Origin: Bacteroidales bacterium | GTDB taxonomy: Bacteria > Bacteroidota > Bacteroidia > Bacteroidales > GCA-2748055 | Length of the DNA: 64,000 bases | Assembly (NCBI GenBank): GCA_029210725.1 | Contig: JARGFM010000001.1 | Location: 209,530-273,529, forward strand | Direction: 5' to 3' | Shown: positions 35,345 through 44,061 of the stretch, piece by piece | Position numbering within the stretch: position 1 is the first letter of the stretch | Layout: each line of letters begins with the position of its first letter | Position numbers and translations under genes: made by a program | The notes under the pieces: generated by a model | The model's database searches: none | What the model was told of the DNA's origin: nothing | Seen by the model: only the letters and a program-made list of their open reading frames with translations

Positions 35345-36277
35345 ATGAAAAAAATGTCCCGCACCTTGCTGATAATTTCAGCTTTCGTTCTGTTATTCGT
35401 TCAGGCAAGCAGTGGCCAGCAAACTCTGGCGGAAAAACTGGGTTATACTGCTGATGCCAGTCTTCTTATTGTACATGCCGATGATATCGGCCTGGCCCAG
35501 TCGGTCAACGAGGCTACCGCTAAAGCCTTTGCCAGCGGGGGAATCACCTCGGGAAGTATCATGGTTCCCTGCCCCTGGTTCAACGACTTTGCCGAATACT
35601 ACAAAAGCCATCCCGATCTGGATGTAGGGATCCATATTACCCTCACTTCCGAATGGGATCACTACAAATTCGGGGGGATCTTACCTGCCACTGAAATTCC
35701 CAGTCTGCTGGATGAGAATGGCTATTTCTACCCCACCACCGAAGAGCTTGGCATGCATGCCGATCCGGCTGAGGCAGAAAAGGAGATCAGGGCGCAGATT
35801 GAAAGGGCCATCTCCTACGGGATTAGGCCCACCCACCTGGATACTCATATGGGAAGTGTTCTGGTTAAACCGGAGCTGCTGTCTGTTTATATGAAACTGG
35901 GAAAAGAATATGGTATTCCGGTTTTTGCTCCCCGGATGATGCTGTTTGCAATGCCCCAGGAATTGAGGGACATGGTCAGGGAGGAGTATATCCTGGCAGA
36001 CAACATGTTTATGCTGAACGTGGACGGCCCCGAGGCCTCCTGTGACGAAGAATATGAAAAAATGATAGAAAAAGTCGTTCCCGGGCTGAACGTGATGATT
36101 GTGCACCTGGCTTTTGACAATGCAGAAATGCAGGCGGTTACAGTGAACTATCCTGCATTTGGTGCGACCTGGAGAGAAAAGGATTTGAATTATGTCCAGA
36201 GTCAGGCTTTCCGGGATCTTCTGAAGCGCCATGAAATTCATCTGGTTTCCTGGAAGGAGATCGGGGCGCTGAAGTAA
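35345..36277 (+). CDS. Exported YdjC/ChbG-family carbohydrate deacetylase
   Basis: A 310-residue protein with signal peptide (LLIISAFVLLFVQASSGQ). The YdjC metal-binding features are visible: VHADDIGLAQSVNEA with His and two Asp near the N-terminus, DVGIHITLTSEW, and PTHLDTHMGSV with paired histidines. YdjC proteins remove acetyl groups from N-acetylated oligosaccharides; here the signal peptide places it in the periplasm, unlike cytoplasmic ChbG. The sugar substrate is unknown. Confidence 0.88.
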   Translation: MKKMSRTLLIISAFVLLFVQASSGQQTLAEKLGYTADASLLIVHADDIGLAQSVNEATAKAFASGGITSGSIMVPCPWFNDFAEYYKSHPDLDVGIHITLTSEWDHYKFGGILPATEIPSLLDENGYFYPTTEELGMHADPAEAEKEIRAQIERAISYGIRPTHLDTHMGSVLVKPELLSVYMKLGKEYGIPVFAPRMMLFAMPQELRDMVREEYILADNMFMLNVDGPEASCDEEYEKMIEKVVPGLNVMIVHLAFDNAEMQAVTVNYPAFGATWREKDLNYVQSQAFRDLLKRHEIHLVSWKEIGALK

Positions 36278-36293
36278 CTATCCCTCGGGCCGG

Positions 36294-36980
36294 TTATTGA
36301 ACCGGATACCGGCTATCTGGTATACCATCCTTTAATTCAATTGTATGGTACATCACTGCAAAGGCTGCTGAGATCCACATCACTGAAACAAAAACGCCCA
36401 CAAAGAGACAAACAAGGCCAAGGATCACAATCGGTATGGCCAGGAGTCCCATAAAAAAGATCTGCCATCCATATCCACGGGTCAGGTCCCAGCTTACCCG
36501 GAGGGCATCCATCACATCCATTTCGCGATCCACAACCAGATAGGGGACAAAAGCCAGGCGGCAGGCAAAAATGATCCCGGGTACAATCAGCATGACAATC
36601 CCCAGGCCCACAATAATGCCTACCACAATATTGGCAATAACCGCATTCCAGTAGTTTCGCTGAAAAACAACAAAGATATCCCGGACCTCAATCCGTTCAC
36701 CTCGAACCGCTTTTAGAAAAACCCAGCTGGTCCCATATTGAATGGGGCCCGCCACAAAGACTCCGTACATAATGCCAAAGAAAACCAGGGGGACCAGAAA
36801 CCATTCAAAGGAATCAATTTTCCACTGAATGGTACTAACCGGTCCGCTCAGGATCATATATACAATGGAGACCACAAGCAGTTCCACAAAAGAGGCCATG
36901 AGTACCTTCCATCCGATGGAGTAGCTTCTCGAAGCATCCGGATAGAAGTCGTATTGTTCATTATTGTAAATGCTTACCAT
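36294..36980 (-). CDS. Integral membrane protein, unknown function
   Basis: A 228-residue protein with five or six hydrophobic helices and a cytoplasmic motif PYLVVDREMDVMDALRVSWDLTRGY. That helix-loop, ahead of a long membrane span, resembles DUF975/YciC-like and glycerophosphodiesterase membrane-domain proteins, but no function can be assigned. It converges on the YdjC-like gene with a 16-base gap and diverges from the membrane LuxR-type regulator. Confidence 0.7.
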   Translation of the reverse strand: MVSIYNNEQYDFYPDASRSYSIGWKVLMASFVELLVVSIVYMILSGPVSTIQWKIDSFEWFLVPLVFFGIMYGVFVAGPIQYGTSWVFLKAVRGERIEVRDIFVVFQRNYWNAVIANIVVGIIVGLGIVMLIVPGIIFACRLAFVPYLVVDREMDVMDALRVSWDLTRGYGWQIFFMGLLAIPIVILGLVCLFVGVFVSVMWISAAFAVMYHTIELKDGIPDSRYPVQ

Positions 36981-37005
36981 GATTTCTGAGATTTTGATTT
37001 ATACC

Positions 37006-37013
37006 CAAATCTA
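37006..37013 (-). promoter_or_regulatory. Candidate -7 element of the membrane protein at 36294
   Basis: The minus strand reads TAGATTTG, matching TAnnTTTG, 25 bases before the ATG at 36980. Confidence 0.45.
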
Positions 37014-37069
37014 AGGCTTGAAAAGATGCTGTCCTTCAGACTTAAGTAGTGATTTGAAAAATCCAACTA

Positions 37070-37108
37070 TAGTAGGAATTCAGCGAGGACTATACTTTAG
37101 TAGGAATT
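37070..37108 (+). promoter_or_regulatory. Paired TAGTAGGAATT direct repeats upstream of the LuxR-type gene
   Basis: The 11-base sequence TAGTAGGAATT occurs at 37070-37080 and again at 37098-37108, 28 bases apart, with a -7-like TACTTTAG (one mismatch) at 37093-37100. The second copy ends 9 bases before ATG 37118. The placement suits an operator, perhaps for the encoded regulator itself. Confidence 0.45.
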
Positions 37109-37117
37109 TTATTTTTC

Positions 37118-38119
37118 ATGAAAATGCTCCCGGCCAATTGTCGTATATTCACCATTCCATTCGAAAAAATGACTGAAGCCTGGCACCTCATATTATTGAT
37201 CATACCACTTTTGGCTGGTGCCATCTCTATTTTTTTTTCCTTCCGGTTAATGAAGCGCTACAAGCTTCCTTTTACCGTCAGCTTTTTTTACTACCTGGTC
37301 TTTCTGTATATTTTCGGCACCTATGGTCTGGCCGGATCCGGTATACTTGAACACCTGCTCGGCAGGATGGAAATCGATCAAAAAATAATCCATTCTGCAA
37401 GCCTCTATGCCATTTTCCTGGGAATTCCTTTCCTGGCACTTGCAAAATTTATGTTTCTTCGAAGTATCTTGGAGTTCTTAAACAAAAAACTCAGCAATCC
37501 CTTTGTTTTCTTCTATTTCCTGATCCTGGCTTCTGCCTTTATAAGTTATGGAGTATATATGGTCCGGCTTACCCGCTTCGACCTGGGAGAGTACCAGCGA
37601 TTGATCCAGTTCCAGCGTTGGGCCTTTGCTGCTTTTATGCTCCTCATATACCTGCTGGCCTATGCACAAATTTATAAAGGCACCAGAAAATCAGGCAACT
37701 TCCCGGCAAAAAAGCACCTGCGGGTTTTTGGCTCCTGGTACCTGGCCTATACGGTCCTTTGTGTGGCTCCCCTGTCCCTCACAACCTATCACCCGATTTT
37801 CAGGCAATTTTTCTTTCTGATCTTTCTCTCCTGGCACCTGATTCCCATCCTGTTCCTGAACATTTACCTGAACAAATTCCATAATATGGAACATGAGCTT
37901 CCCGGGGATTTCGAAACCCGGCTCCAGGCCTTTGTGGGAAAACATGAGATATCCAAAAGAGAGTGTGAGGTAGTACGCCTGATTTGTAGTGGTCTGTCGA
38001 ACCAGGAGATCAGCGAAACCCTGTTCATCTCCCTCCAAACGGTTAAGGATCATATTCATCGGATCTTTGTGAAGACAGGGGTAAAAAACAGAGTACAGCT
38101 AAGCAATATGATCAGATAA
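37118..38119 (+). CDS. Membrane-embedded LuxR-type transcriptional regulator
   Basis: A 333-residue protein with seven or so hydrophobic helices over residues 20-250 and a C-terminal LuxR/GerE helix-turn-helix (about 272-333: ISKRECEVVRLICSGLSNQEISETLFISLQTVKDHIHRIF). It looks like a one-component regulator whose sensor is the membrane and which binds DNA while anchored. Ligand and targets are unknown. ProX-type and lipoprotein genes follow on the same strand, the first only 1 base after the stop. The paired repeats upstream suggest self-regulation. Confidence 0.85.
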   Translation: MKMLPANCRIFTIPFEKMTEAWHLILLIIPLLAGAISIFFSFRLMKRYKLPFTVSFFYYLVFLYIFGTYGLAGSGILEHLLGRMEIDQKIIHSASLYAIFLGIPFLALAKFMFLRSILEFLNKKLSNPFVFFYFLILASAFISYGVYMVRLTRFDLGEYQRLIQFQRWAFAAFMLLIYLLAYAQIYKGTRKSGNFPAKKHLRVFGSWYLAYTVLCVAPLSLTTYHPIFRQFFFLIFLSWHLIPILFLNIYLNKFHNMEHELPGDFETRLQAFVGKHEISKRECEVVRLICSGLSNQEISETLFISLQTVKDHIHRIFVKTGVKNRVQLSNMIR

Positions 38120-38120
38120 G

Positions 38121-38624
38121 ATGAGCCGAAGAGATGCTGTAATCCAATATCTGCAACAACTGGGGATTCCCTTTGAGTTATACGAACACCCTCCTGTACC
38201 CACTGTTGAAGAGGCCCTGCCCTACTGGAAGGACATAGATTCGGCACACTGTAAGAATCTCTTTTTCAGGAACCATAAGGGGAACAAACACTACCTGGTG
38301 ATCCTGGATCACCGCCGGCAATTGAATATCCGGGACCTGGAACAAAGACTCAGGCAGGGGAAAATCTCCTTTGCCTCCGCCAAAAGAATGGAACGTTACC
38401 TGGGTCTCTCTGCCGGATCCGTGTCGGCTTTTGGAATTATCAACGATCCGGAAAAGCATGTTCACCTGTTTATTGATGAAGCCCTGCAGTCGGCCGAACG
38501 GATCAGTTTTCATCCCAATGAAAACAACGCAACCCTTGTAATCTCTTTTGCATCTTTCCTTAGATTCCTTGAATCGAGCGGTAACTCCTACGAGTTTATT
38601 GCCATGTATGATTCTAAATTGTAA
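38121..38624 (+). CDS. ProX/YbaK-type aminoacyl-tRNA editing protein
   Basis: A 167-residue stand-alone editing domain of the INS/YbaK superfamily, closest by pattern to PrdX/ProXp-ala, which clears mischarged Ala-tRNA(Pro). Landmarks are YEHPPVPTVEEA near the start, the lysine in HCKNLFFRNHKGNKHYLV, and VSAFGIINDPEKHVHLFIDEAL. It follows the LuxR-type regulator by 1 base, so they are likely one transcript. Confidence 0.85.
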   Translation: MSRRDAVIQYLQQLGIPFELYEHPPVPTVEEALPYWKDIDSAHCKNLFFRNHKGNKHYLVILDHRRQLNIRDLEQRLRQGKISFASAKRMERYLGLSAGSVSAFGIINDPEKHVHLFIDEALQSAERISFHPNENNATLVISFASFLRFLESSGNSYEFIAMYDSKL

Positions 38625-38682
38625 GCGGGTTCATCCTAATTTTCTAACTTGCAGACGAAATACAGAAAGCTTTGATGTGATG

Positions 38683-39393
38683 ATGAAAAAAATTGCCTTC
38701 CTCCTGCTGCTTATGCTGATAGTCCTTCCCGGATGCCTGGAGGATCCAGATCCCCTGCCCCAGACGATCAGGACTTATGAGTATTTTTATAACTACCTGA
38801 TGGAATCTTATGATATCCAGTGGGAAATTGATGAAAAAATCATTGGTTCCGGGCATTCATACGGAGTTCCGGCTCAGGCGGTAATTGAACTTGATGAAAG
38901 TCAGCAGGAGGTCCTCTTTCTGACCAGGAATCCCGATACCGGACTTTTGCTCGACAGCCTCTCCGGATTGTTATTCGAAAACGGCTCATATATGCTGGCT
39001 ATGTTGGGTAATGAAGAGGAGCCCCATCTTCTCTTTAAGCCTCTGGATACCCGGCCCCCTACCTCGGGTATGATTAAAATTCATTTCATGCACGCCGCAC
39101 CAACTATGAATCCCGTAGATATTTATGTTGGCGGGAATCAGCCCGGGGACAAAGTACTTTCAGCCCTGGACTATACTTCGGTGACCGAGTATCTTGAAAT
39201 TGCGGAAGATAAACTTTGGGAAGCTCTTATTATCACACCGGCCAACAGCCTTCCTGCCGACTCAACCATCCTCTCGTACACAGCTAACACCATTTTTAAA
39301 ATCGGCAACGCATATCTGTGTACCATCGGACACAATGAAAACGATATTGAATCACCTTTCCTGATACAGGTGGATGAACATCCCGTCTATTAG
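38683..39393 (+). CDS. DUF4397-like lipoprotein, copy 1
   Basis: A 236-residue lipoprotein: signal peptide MKKIAFLLLLMLIVLPGC with lipobox LPGC, then an immunoglobulin-like beta region. MIKIHFMHAAPTMNPVDIYVGG matches the DUF4397 pattern of a repeated strand followed by VDIYVGG. It is a paralog of the protein at 39829 (shared WEID, DTRPP/DTSRP, DIYVGG/DIYMGG). ATG 38683 begins the lipoprotein signal; an ATG just before it (38680) is equally possible. Role unknown; the outer membrane or its periplasmic face is the likely site. Confidence 0.78.
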   Translation: MKKIAFLLLLMLIVLPGCLEDPDPLPQTIRTYEYFYNYLMESYDIQWEIDEKIIGSGHSYGVPAQAVIELDESQQEVLFLTRNPDTGLLLDSLSGLLFENGSYMLAMLGNEEEPHLLFKPLDTRPPTSGMIKIHFMHAAPTMNPVDIYVGGNQPGDKVLSALDYTSVTEYLEIAEDKLWEALIITPANSLPADSTILSYTANTIFKIGNAYLCTIGHNENDIESPFLIQVDEHPVY

Positions 39394-39402
39394 TGATCGG
39401 GA

Positions 39403-39410
39403 TAATTTTG
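39403..39410 (+). promoter_or_regulatory. Candidate -7 element for the gene at 39436
   Basis: TAATTTTG matches TAnnTTTG and lies 25 bases before ATG 39436, in the gap after the first lipoprotein gene. Confidence 0.45.
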
Positions 39411-39435
39411 TAAAACCGGACAAAGCAGACTAAAC

Positions 39436-39813
39436 ATGGAAAAACAGAGAAATATGAAACAGCATGTCTCTTTTGTGGGAGCATTGCATATTGGATTCGG
39501 GATTCTCGGATTGATTGGGGCTCTTGCCATTTTTTTTGGTTTTCAATTTCTTTTTCAATTTGTTGAAGAGGAACCCCTCGCTGAACAAATACTCTCCTAT
39601 GTGGGTAATGCCCTTGCTCTGATTATCCTGTTTATTAGTACCCTGGGCGTCATTGGCGGAATCGGCCTCTTTTCATACCGGTCCTGGGCACGCATCCTGG
39701 TTTTGATTGTCTCGGCCATCAATTGCCTGAATGTTCCCGTAGGTACTGCCAAAGGGGTATATTCGATTTGGGTGCTTATGCAACCCGAAACCATTGAACT
39801 GTTTGAAAGTTAA
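39436..39813 (+). CDS. Small membrane protein between two paralogous lipoproteins
   Basis: A 125-residue protein with three to four hydrophobic helices (GALHIGFGILGLIGALAIFFGF, IILFISTLGVIGGIGLFSY, ILVLIVSAINCLNVP). No motif is recognised. It sits between the two DUF4397-like lipoprotein genes, 15 bases before the second. Confidence 0.68.
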   Translation: MEKQRNMKQHVSFVGALHIGFGILGLIGALAIFFGFQFLFQFVEEEPLAEQILSYVGNALALIILFISTLGVIGGIGLFSYRSWARILVLIVSAINCLNVPVGTAKGVYSIWVLMQPETIELFES

Positions 39814-39828
39814 AAGAAACCTGATTTC

Positions 39829-40542
39829 ATGAAAAAGCTATTTATCCTATCCATTCTTTTTTCCCCTTTTTTACTGTCGTGTGACAAAGAACCGGAACCC
39901 GAGCCCGAAAAGATACGCTCCTACTGCTATCTCTATCATTTTGTGCCTGAACTGGGAAGTGTGATCTGGGAAATCGATGATATTGAGGTACCTGAACCAA
40001 AGGACTATTCCGTGCTCCTGGCTGGCTCGGTTCTGCTTGAATCTGCTAGCGAGGAGATTAGCTTTACGGTTAAACATTCGGGTACCAAAGAGGTGCTTGT
40101 CAGTCAGCTCGTTCCAATGGAACAGGATAAGTATTACATGATCATTGTCAGTGGCCCGGCAGACGCTCCCTCTTTGTTAATCAGAGAGATCGATACCAGC
40201 CGCCCTCAGGCCGGACAAGTGAGGTTTCAGGCCTATCATGCAGCCAATGGTCAATCGTCCATCGACATCTATATGGGAGGGAGTACTCCGGATAAACGCG
40301 TTGTCTCAGATCTTAATTTATTAAGCCTGTCCGAGTCCTTTGAAGTTCAGGACTTTGATGCCAGGGCAGCCATTACATTTACGGCTCATAGTGAAGAATA
40401 TAACCAGGACAGTGTTATACTGACTTCCTTGTATAACGACCAGATTGGATCCGGAGCCAGTTACCTGACTGTGCTGGCCCCCTTTACCTTCGAACCAGCT
40501 TCAGAGCTGACGATCTGGCTTTACAGCCTGCCCCTTGAATAA
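39829..40542 (+). CDS. DUF4397-like lipoprotein, copy 2
   Basis: A 237-residue lipoprotein with signal MKKLFILSILFSPFLLSC (lipobox LLSC) followed by an acidic linker DKEPEPEPEK. The body aligns by eye with the protein at 38683 over its whole length, including QVRFQAYHAANGQSSIDIYMGG. Function unknown; tandem duplication with divergence is the simplest origin. Confidence 0.78.
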   Translation: MKKLFILSILFSPFLLSCDKEPEPEPEKIRSYCYLYHFVPELGSVIWEIDDIEVPEPKDYSVLLAGSVLLESASEEISFTVKHSGTKEVLVSQLVPMEQDKYYMIIVSGPADAPSLLIREIDTSRPQAGQVRFQAYHAANGQSSIDIYMGGSTPDKRVVSDLNLLSLSESFEVQDFDARAAITFTAHSEEYNQDSVILTSLYNDQIGSGASYLTVLAPFTFEPASELTIWLYSLPLE

Positions 40543-40544
40543 AT

Positions 40545-40583
40545 AGAGCCGGCTCCAGTTAATTCCCGGACCGGCTCCTTTCA
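40545..40583. terminator. Probable bidirectional terminator between lipoprotein and hydrogenase genes
   Basis: GAGCCGG (40546-40552) pairs with CCGGCTC (40571-40577) across 18 bases, between convergent genes. The T-tracts on both sides are weak (CTTTC on plus, TCTATTT on minus), so efficiency is uncertain. Confidence 0.5.
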
Positions 40584-40601
40584 GAATATATGAGTCCTGA
40601 C

Positions 40602-42383
40602 CTAATACCTTACACGTTTTGTATAATGGGTATGTAGGAGTTCGTGGGATTTGTGTCCCAGTGGTTCTCCCAGAAATTCCCGGTATATTCCAATAATCTC
40701 CGGATTCTCATGAGATTTTCGGATCTCCATGGACATATCCTCGGCATAAATGGCCTCGGTCCGCTTTCTTCGAATCTCTTCATTGGTCGGAATGGGTTGT
40801 CCGCCACCTCCCAGGCATCCGTCGGGACAGGCCATCACCTCAATAAAATGGGCCTCGATATCCCCGCTCTTCACACCATTCATCAGTTTTCTGGCATTCA
40901 CAAGCCCGTGAGCCACCGCACACTTCAGCTCCACTCCATTCAGAAAGCTCCACTCCTCTTTGCAATCTTCAATCATAACCGAGGCCTGCCTGACCCCTTC
41001 CATACCACGTACGGGGGTGATATTCAAACCTTCAAAGGGAACTTCTCTTCCGGTTACAATCTCATAGGCCGTTCTCAGAGCGGCTTCCATCACACCACCT
41101 GTGGCTCCGAATATGACGGCTGCTCCGCTCGAAACACCCATGATACTGTCGTATTTGTCTTCTTTTAATTTGTTGAAATCCACACCGGCCTGCTTGATCA
41201 TTCTGGCCAGTTCCCTGGTCGTTAAAACATAGTCGACATCCTTGAAACCGCTGGATCGCATTTCGGGGCGATCAGCTTCATATTTCTTGGCTGTACACGG
41301 CATAATAGAAACACTAACCACATCTTTTGGATCGAGTTTCCTGACCTGGGCATAATAAGTTTTGGCCAGGGCACCGAACATCTGCTGGGGTGATTTGCAG
41401 GTAGAAACATTGGGAAGATACTCCGGGAAGGTATGTTCGATAAATTTGACCCAGCCCGGTGAACAGGAAGTGGTCATGGGAAGGGCCACCTCCGGATCCT
41501 TATCAACCAGGGCCTTCTTCAGCCTGGTCAACAGCTCAGTTCCCTCTTCCATGATGGTCAGGTCCGCGGTAAAATCGGTATCCAGCACCGAATCAAATCC
41601 AAGTCTTTTCAATGCTGAAACCATCTGACCTGTCACCCTGCTACCGGCTTCCAGTCCCAGCTCTTCACCCAGACCAACCCTGACAGCCGGCGCTGTCTGA
41701 ACCACCACATGTTTGGTGGGATCCAGAATAACATCCCAGACTTCATCCAGATAGGTACGCTCCACCAGGGCACCGGTTGGACAACGGTTGATACACTGAC
41801 CGCAATTGGTACAAATGACTTCTGCCATGGAGAGGTCCTCAAAGGTGGTGATCCGCTGATGATCCCCCTTAAAGGCCACAGTAAGTGCATTTACACCCTG
41901 CAGTTGTTCACAGGTGCGAACGCAACGCTGACAACGGATGCATTTGCTGTCGTCTTTTTGAATGGAAGGTGAGAAGCGGTCAATAGTATAATCTTTGATC
42001 GTATTAAGATCGATAAAGATGTGATCGCCCACGGCAAATTCATTCGAAAGATTCTGCAGCTCACACATTCCATTCTTATAGCATTTCGTACAATCGGCAT
42101 TGTGTTCCGAAAGCAGCAACTCAATAATGTGTTTCCGGGCCGAGCGAACCTTCAGAGAATTCGTCAGGATCTGCATCCCTTCGGAAACCGGAGAGGCACA
42201 TGCCGCCACCAGCGATTTTGCACCCAGCTGTTCCACCACACAAACCCGGCAATTTCCCGCAACACAGAGATCGTCGTGATGACAGAGAGTAGGTATCCTG
42301 AAATTCATTTTTTTGGCCGCATCAAGAATGGTGGTTCCTTCCGGAACTTTTACGAGCATGCCATTAATAGATAAATTAACCAT
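40602..42383 (-). CDS. hndD: [FeFe] hydrogenase catalytic subunit, HndD/HydA type
   Basis: A 593-residue iron-sulfur hydrogenase. In order: a 2Fe-2S domain (CHHDDLCVAGNCRVC), a His-ligated 4Fe-4S site (HNADCTKCYKNGMC), two 4Fe-4S clusters (CIRCQRCVRTC, CTNCGQCINRCP), then the H-cluster domain with L1 TSCSPGW (305-311), L2 MPCTAKKYE (from 361) and L3 with MACPDGCLGGGG (from 517). The usual second cysteine of L1, the proton relay, is Ser308; the L1 signature allows Cys or Ser. With the two flanking subunits it forms an NAD(P)-linked, possibly electron-bifurcating hydrogenase in the cytoplasm. HydEFG maturases are not in the window. Confidence 0.93.
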   Translation of the reverse strand: MVNLSINGMLVKVPEGTTILDAAKKMNFRIPTLCHHDDLCVAGNCRVCVVEQLGAKSLVAACASPVSEGMQILTNSLKVRSARKHIIELLLSEHNADCTKCYKNGMCELQNLSNEFAVGDHIFIDLNTIKDYTIDRFSPSIQKDDSKCIRCQRCVRTCEQLQGVNALTVAFKGDHQRITTFEDLSMAEVICTNCGQCINRCPTGALVERTYLDEVWDVILDPTKHVVVQTAPAVRVGLGEELGLEAGSRVTGQMVSALKRLGFDSVLDTDFTADLTIMEEGTELLTRLKKALVDKDPEVALPMTTSCSPGWVKFIEHTFPEYLPNVSTCKSPQQMFGALAKTYYAQVRKLDPKDVVSVSIMPCTAKKYEADRPEMRSSGFKDVDYVLTTRELARMIKQAGVDFNKLKEDKYDSIMGVSSGAAVIFGATGGVMEAALRTAYEIVTGREVPFEGLNITPVRGMEGVRQASVMIEDCKEEWSFLNGVELKCAVAHGLVNARKLMNGVKSGDIEAHFIEVMACPDGCLGGGGQPIPTNEEIRRKRTEAIYAEDMSMEIRKSHENPEIIGIYREFLGEPLGHKSHELLHTHYTKRVRY

Positions 42384-42409
42384 GATATCTGTTTTATCTG
42401 TTTTCCTAA

Positions 42410-43570
42410 TTAGTAAATAATCTCTTCCTTAAAATTCTCCACAATGGATCCAAAGGCATTTCCCACCGACTGACCCAATCCGCACTTGGAGGCACGTTTC
42501 ATGGTTTTCGCCAGTTTAACCAGTTCGTCCAGATACTTGGAGTTCTTCTCACCCCGCTTCACCGCCTCGACTCCCTTCAGCAACTGCTGGCAACCCACAC
42601 GACAGGGGGTACATTGACCGCAGGACTCTTCGGTGAAGAAATCCAGATAATTGTGAAGCACATTATACATGGAACGCGTAGAATTAAACAGCTTCATGGA
42701 TCCCCCGGTGGGGACTCCTTCGAATCCAATAATGGTCTCTTCAAACTTCTTCCGGGGAACACAAAATCCGGAGGCCCCCCCCACCTGGACTGCCTTGGTG
42801 TCGCCATCACCGAAATCATTGACAAACTCGTCCACAGTCATTCCGAGCTCCAGTTCATAGATGCCCGCTTTGGGAGTATCGCCCGATATGGAGAACACTT
42901 TTGAACCCCTGGAATCTTTAGTTCCCAGCTCCTTGAAATGACTGGCCCCGTATTTCATGATCATCACACTGTGCACCAGCGTTTCCACATTGTTAATGAC
43001 GGTGGGTTTTCCAAAAAGTCCGGATTTGGTCGGATAGGGAGGCTTGTTCCGGGGTTCTCCCCTTTTACCTTCGATGGATTCAAACAGGGCACTCTCCTCG
43101 CCACAAATATAGGCACCACTGCCCAGTCGTATCTGGATTCTGAAGTTTTGGTTAAATTCATCCATGGTCTGATGGAATTTTTTTAACTCCTCATTCAATT
43201 TGGGGATTAAAAATTTATACTCACCCCGCAGATAGACATATCCCATCTTGGCCCCTATGGCCTTCCCGGCGATGGCCATTCCGCAAAACACCTTTCCGGG
43301 TACCAGGTCAAGAATTTCACGATCCTTGAAAGTTCCGGGCTCACCTTCATCAGCATTACAGACTATGTATTTAACAGGATCCTTTTCACTGGCGGTAAAG
43401 CACCATTTTAACCCGGTGGGGAATCCTGCGCCGCCGCGGCCTTTCAGGTCAGATTCAAGTAACTCCTGGCAGATGGCATCGGGTTCCATATCCACGATTT
43501 TTTTCAGGACATCCCTGCATTCAATCTTTTCAAAAATAAGATCTACTCTTTTTACATGCTGTGAACTCAT
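42410..43570 (-). CDS. hndC: NuoF-like flavoprotein subunit of the hydrogenase
   Basis: A 386-residue subunit related to NuoF/HndC. The NAD and FMN region includes LKGRGGAGFPTGLKW, NADEGEPGTFKDR, and GSGAYICGEESALFESIEGKRGEPR; the C-terminal cluster site is ESCGQCTPCRVG with a later Cys in KCGLG. It lacks the N-terminal 2Fe-2S and C-terminal ferredoxin extensions of longer HndC/HydB proteins. It reduces or oxidises NAD(P)H for the complex. It is 26 bases upstream of hndD. Confidence 0.92.
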   Translation of the reverse strand: MSSQHVKRVDLIFEKIECRDVLKKIVDMEPDAICQELLESDLKGRGGAGFPTGLKWCFTASEKDPVKYIVCNADEGEPGTFKDREILDLVPGKVFCGMAIAGKAIGAKMGYVYLRGEYKFLIPKLNEELKKFHQTMDEFNQNFRIQIRLGSGAYICGEESALFESIEGKRGEPRNKPPYPTKSGLFGKPTVINNVETLVHSVMIMKYGASHFKELGTKDSRGSKVFSISGDTPKAGIYELELGMTVDEFVNDFGDGDTKAVQVGGASGFCVPRKKFEETIIGFEGVPTGGSMKLFNSTRSMYNVLHNYLDFFTEESCGQCTPCRVGCQQLLKGVEAVKRGEKNSKYLDELVKLAKTMKRASKCGLGQSVGNAFGSIVENFKEEIIY

Positions 43571-43590
43571 GTTAATAGTATTTTTCGTAA

Positions 43591-44061
43591 TTATTTTTTA
43601 ATATATTCCCTTAATATTTCCGTTACTTTTCTGGGTGTAAGTTCCGTATAGGGCGTATCATTGATCAGCATAGCAGGCGCTTTATGACACCAGCCAATGC
43701 AGTTGGCCTCCAGTAAACTGAACTTCCGGTCGGGAGTGGTTTCTCCCATCTTCACCTTAAGAATCTCCTCAATGGTGGAAAGGATGTCGTTTTTGCCTTT
43801 CATGGCACAGGAAATGGTTTTACAGATCCTGATCACATATTTGCCCCTGACCTCGGTATCCAGGAAGGAGTAAAAAGTGGCGGTTCCGAATACATCAGCA
43901 GCTGAAATATCAAGTTCTCTGGCCACATCCACCATGTCCTGCCTGGAGAGAAAGCGGTTATGAACCACCAGGTCCTGCAGAATGGGTATCAGGCTTTCAC
44001 GGGTCCTGCCATGCTTATTGGCCAGCTCCCTAACTAATTCATTTTCAATAATCGTCTCCAT
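43591..44061 (-). CDS. hndA: NuoE-like 2Fe-2S subunit of the hydrogenase
   Basis: A 156-residue thioredoxin-like ferredoxin subunit. Cluster ligands are in ICKTISCAMKG and ANCIGWCHKAP; the N-terminal helical part (LIPILQDLVVHNRFLSRQDMVDVARELDI, FGTATFYSFL) is family-typical. First gene of the hydrogenase operon, 20 bases before hndC. Confidence 0.92.
   Translation of the reverse strand: METIIENELVRELANKHGRTRESLIPILQDLVVHNRFLSRQDMVDVARELDISAADVFGTATFYSFLDTEVRGKYVIRICKTISCAMKGKNDILSTIEEILKVKMGETTPDRKFSLLEANCIGWCHKAPAMLINDTPYTELTPRKVTEILREYIKK

Noticed and set aside
36290-36305. Hairpin CCGGTT-ATTG-AACCGG as a terminator between convergent genes
   Set aside because: It overlaps the end of the minus-strand gene and has no T-tract on either side, so the evidence is too weak.
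33075-40542. Mobile genomic island starting at tRNA-Val
   Set aside because: No integrase, no duplicated tRNA 3' end and no clear compositional break were seen.
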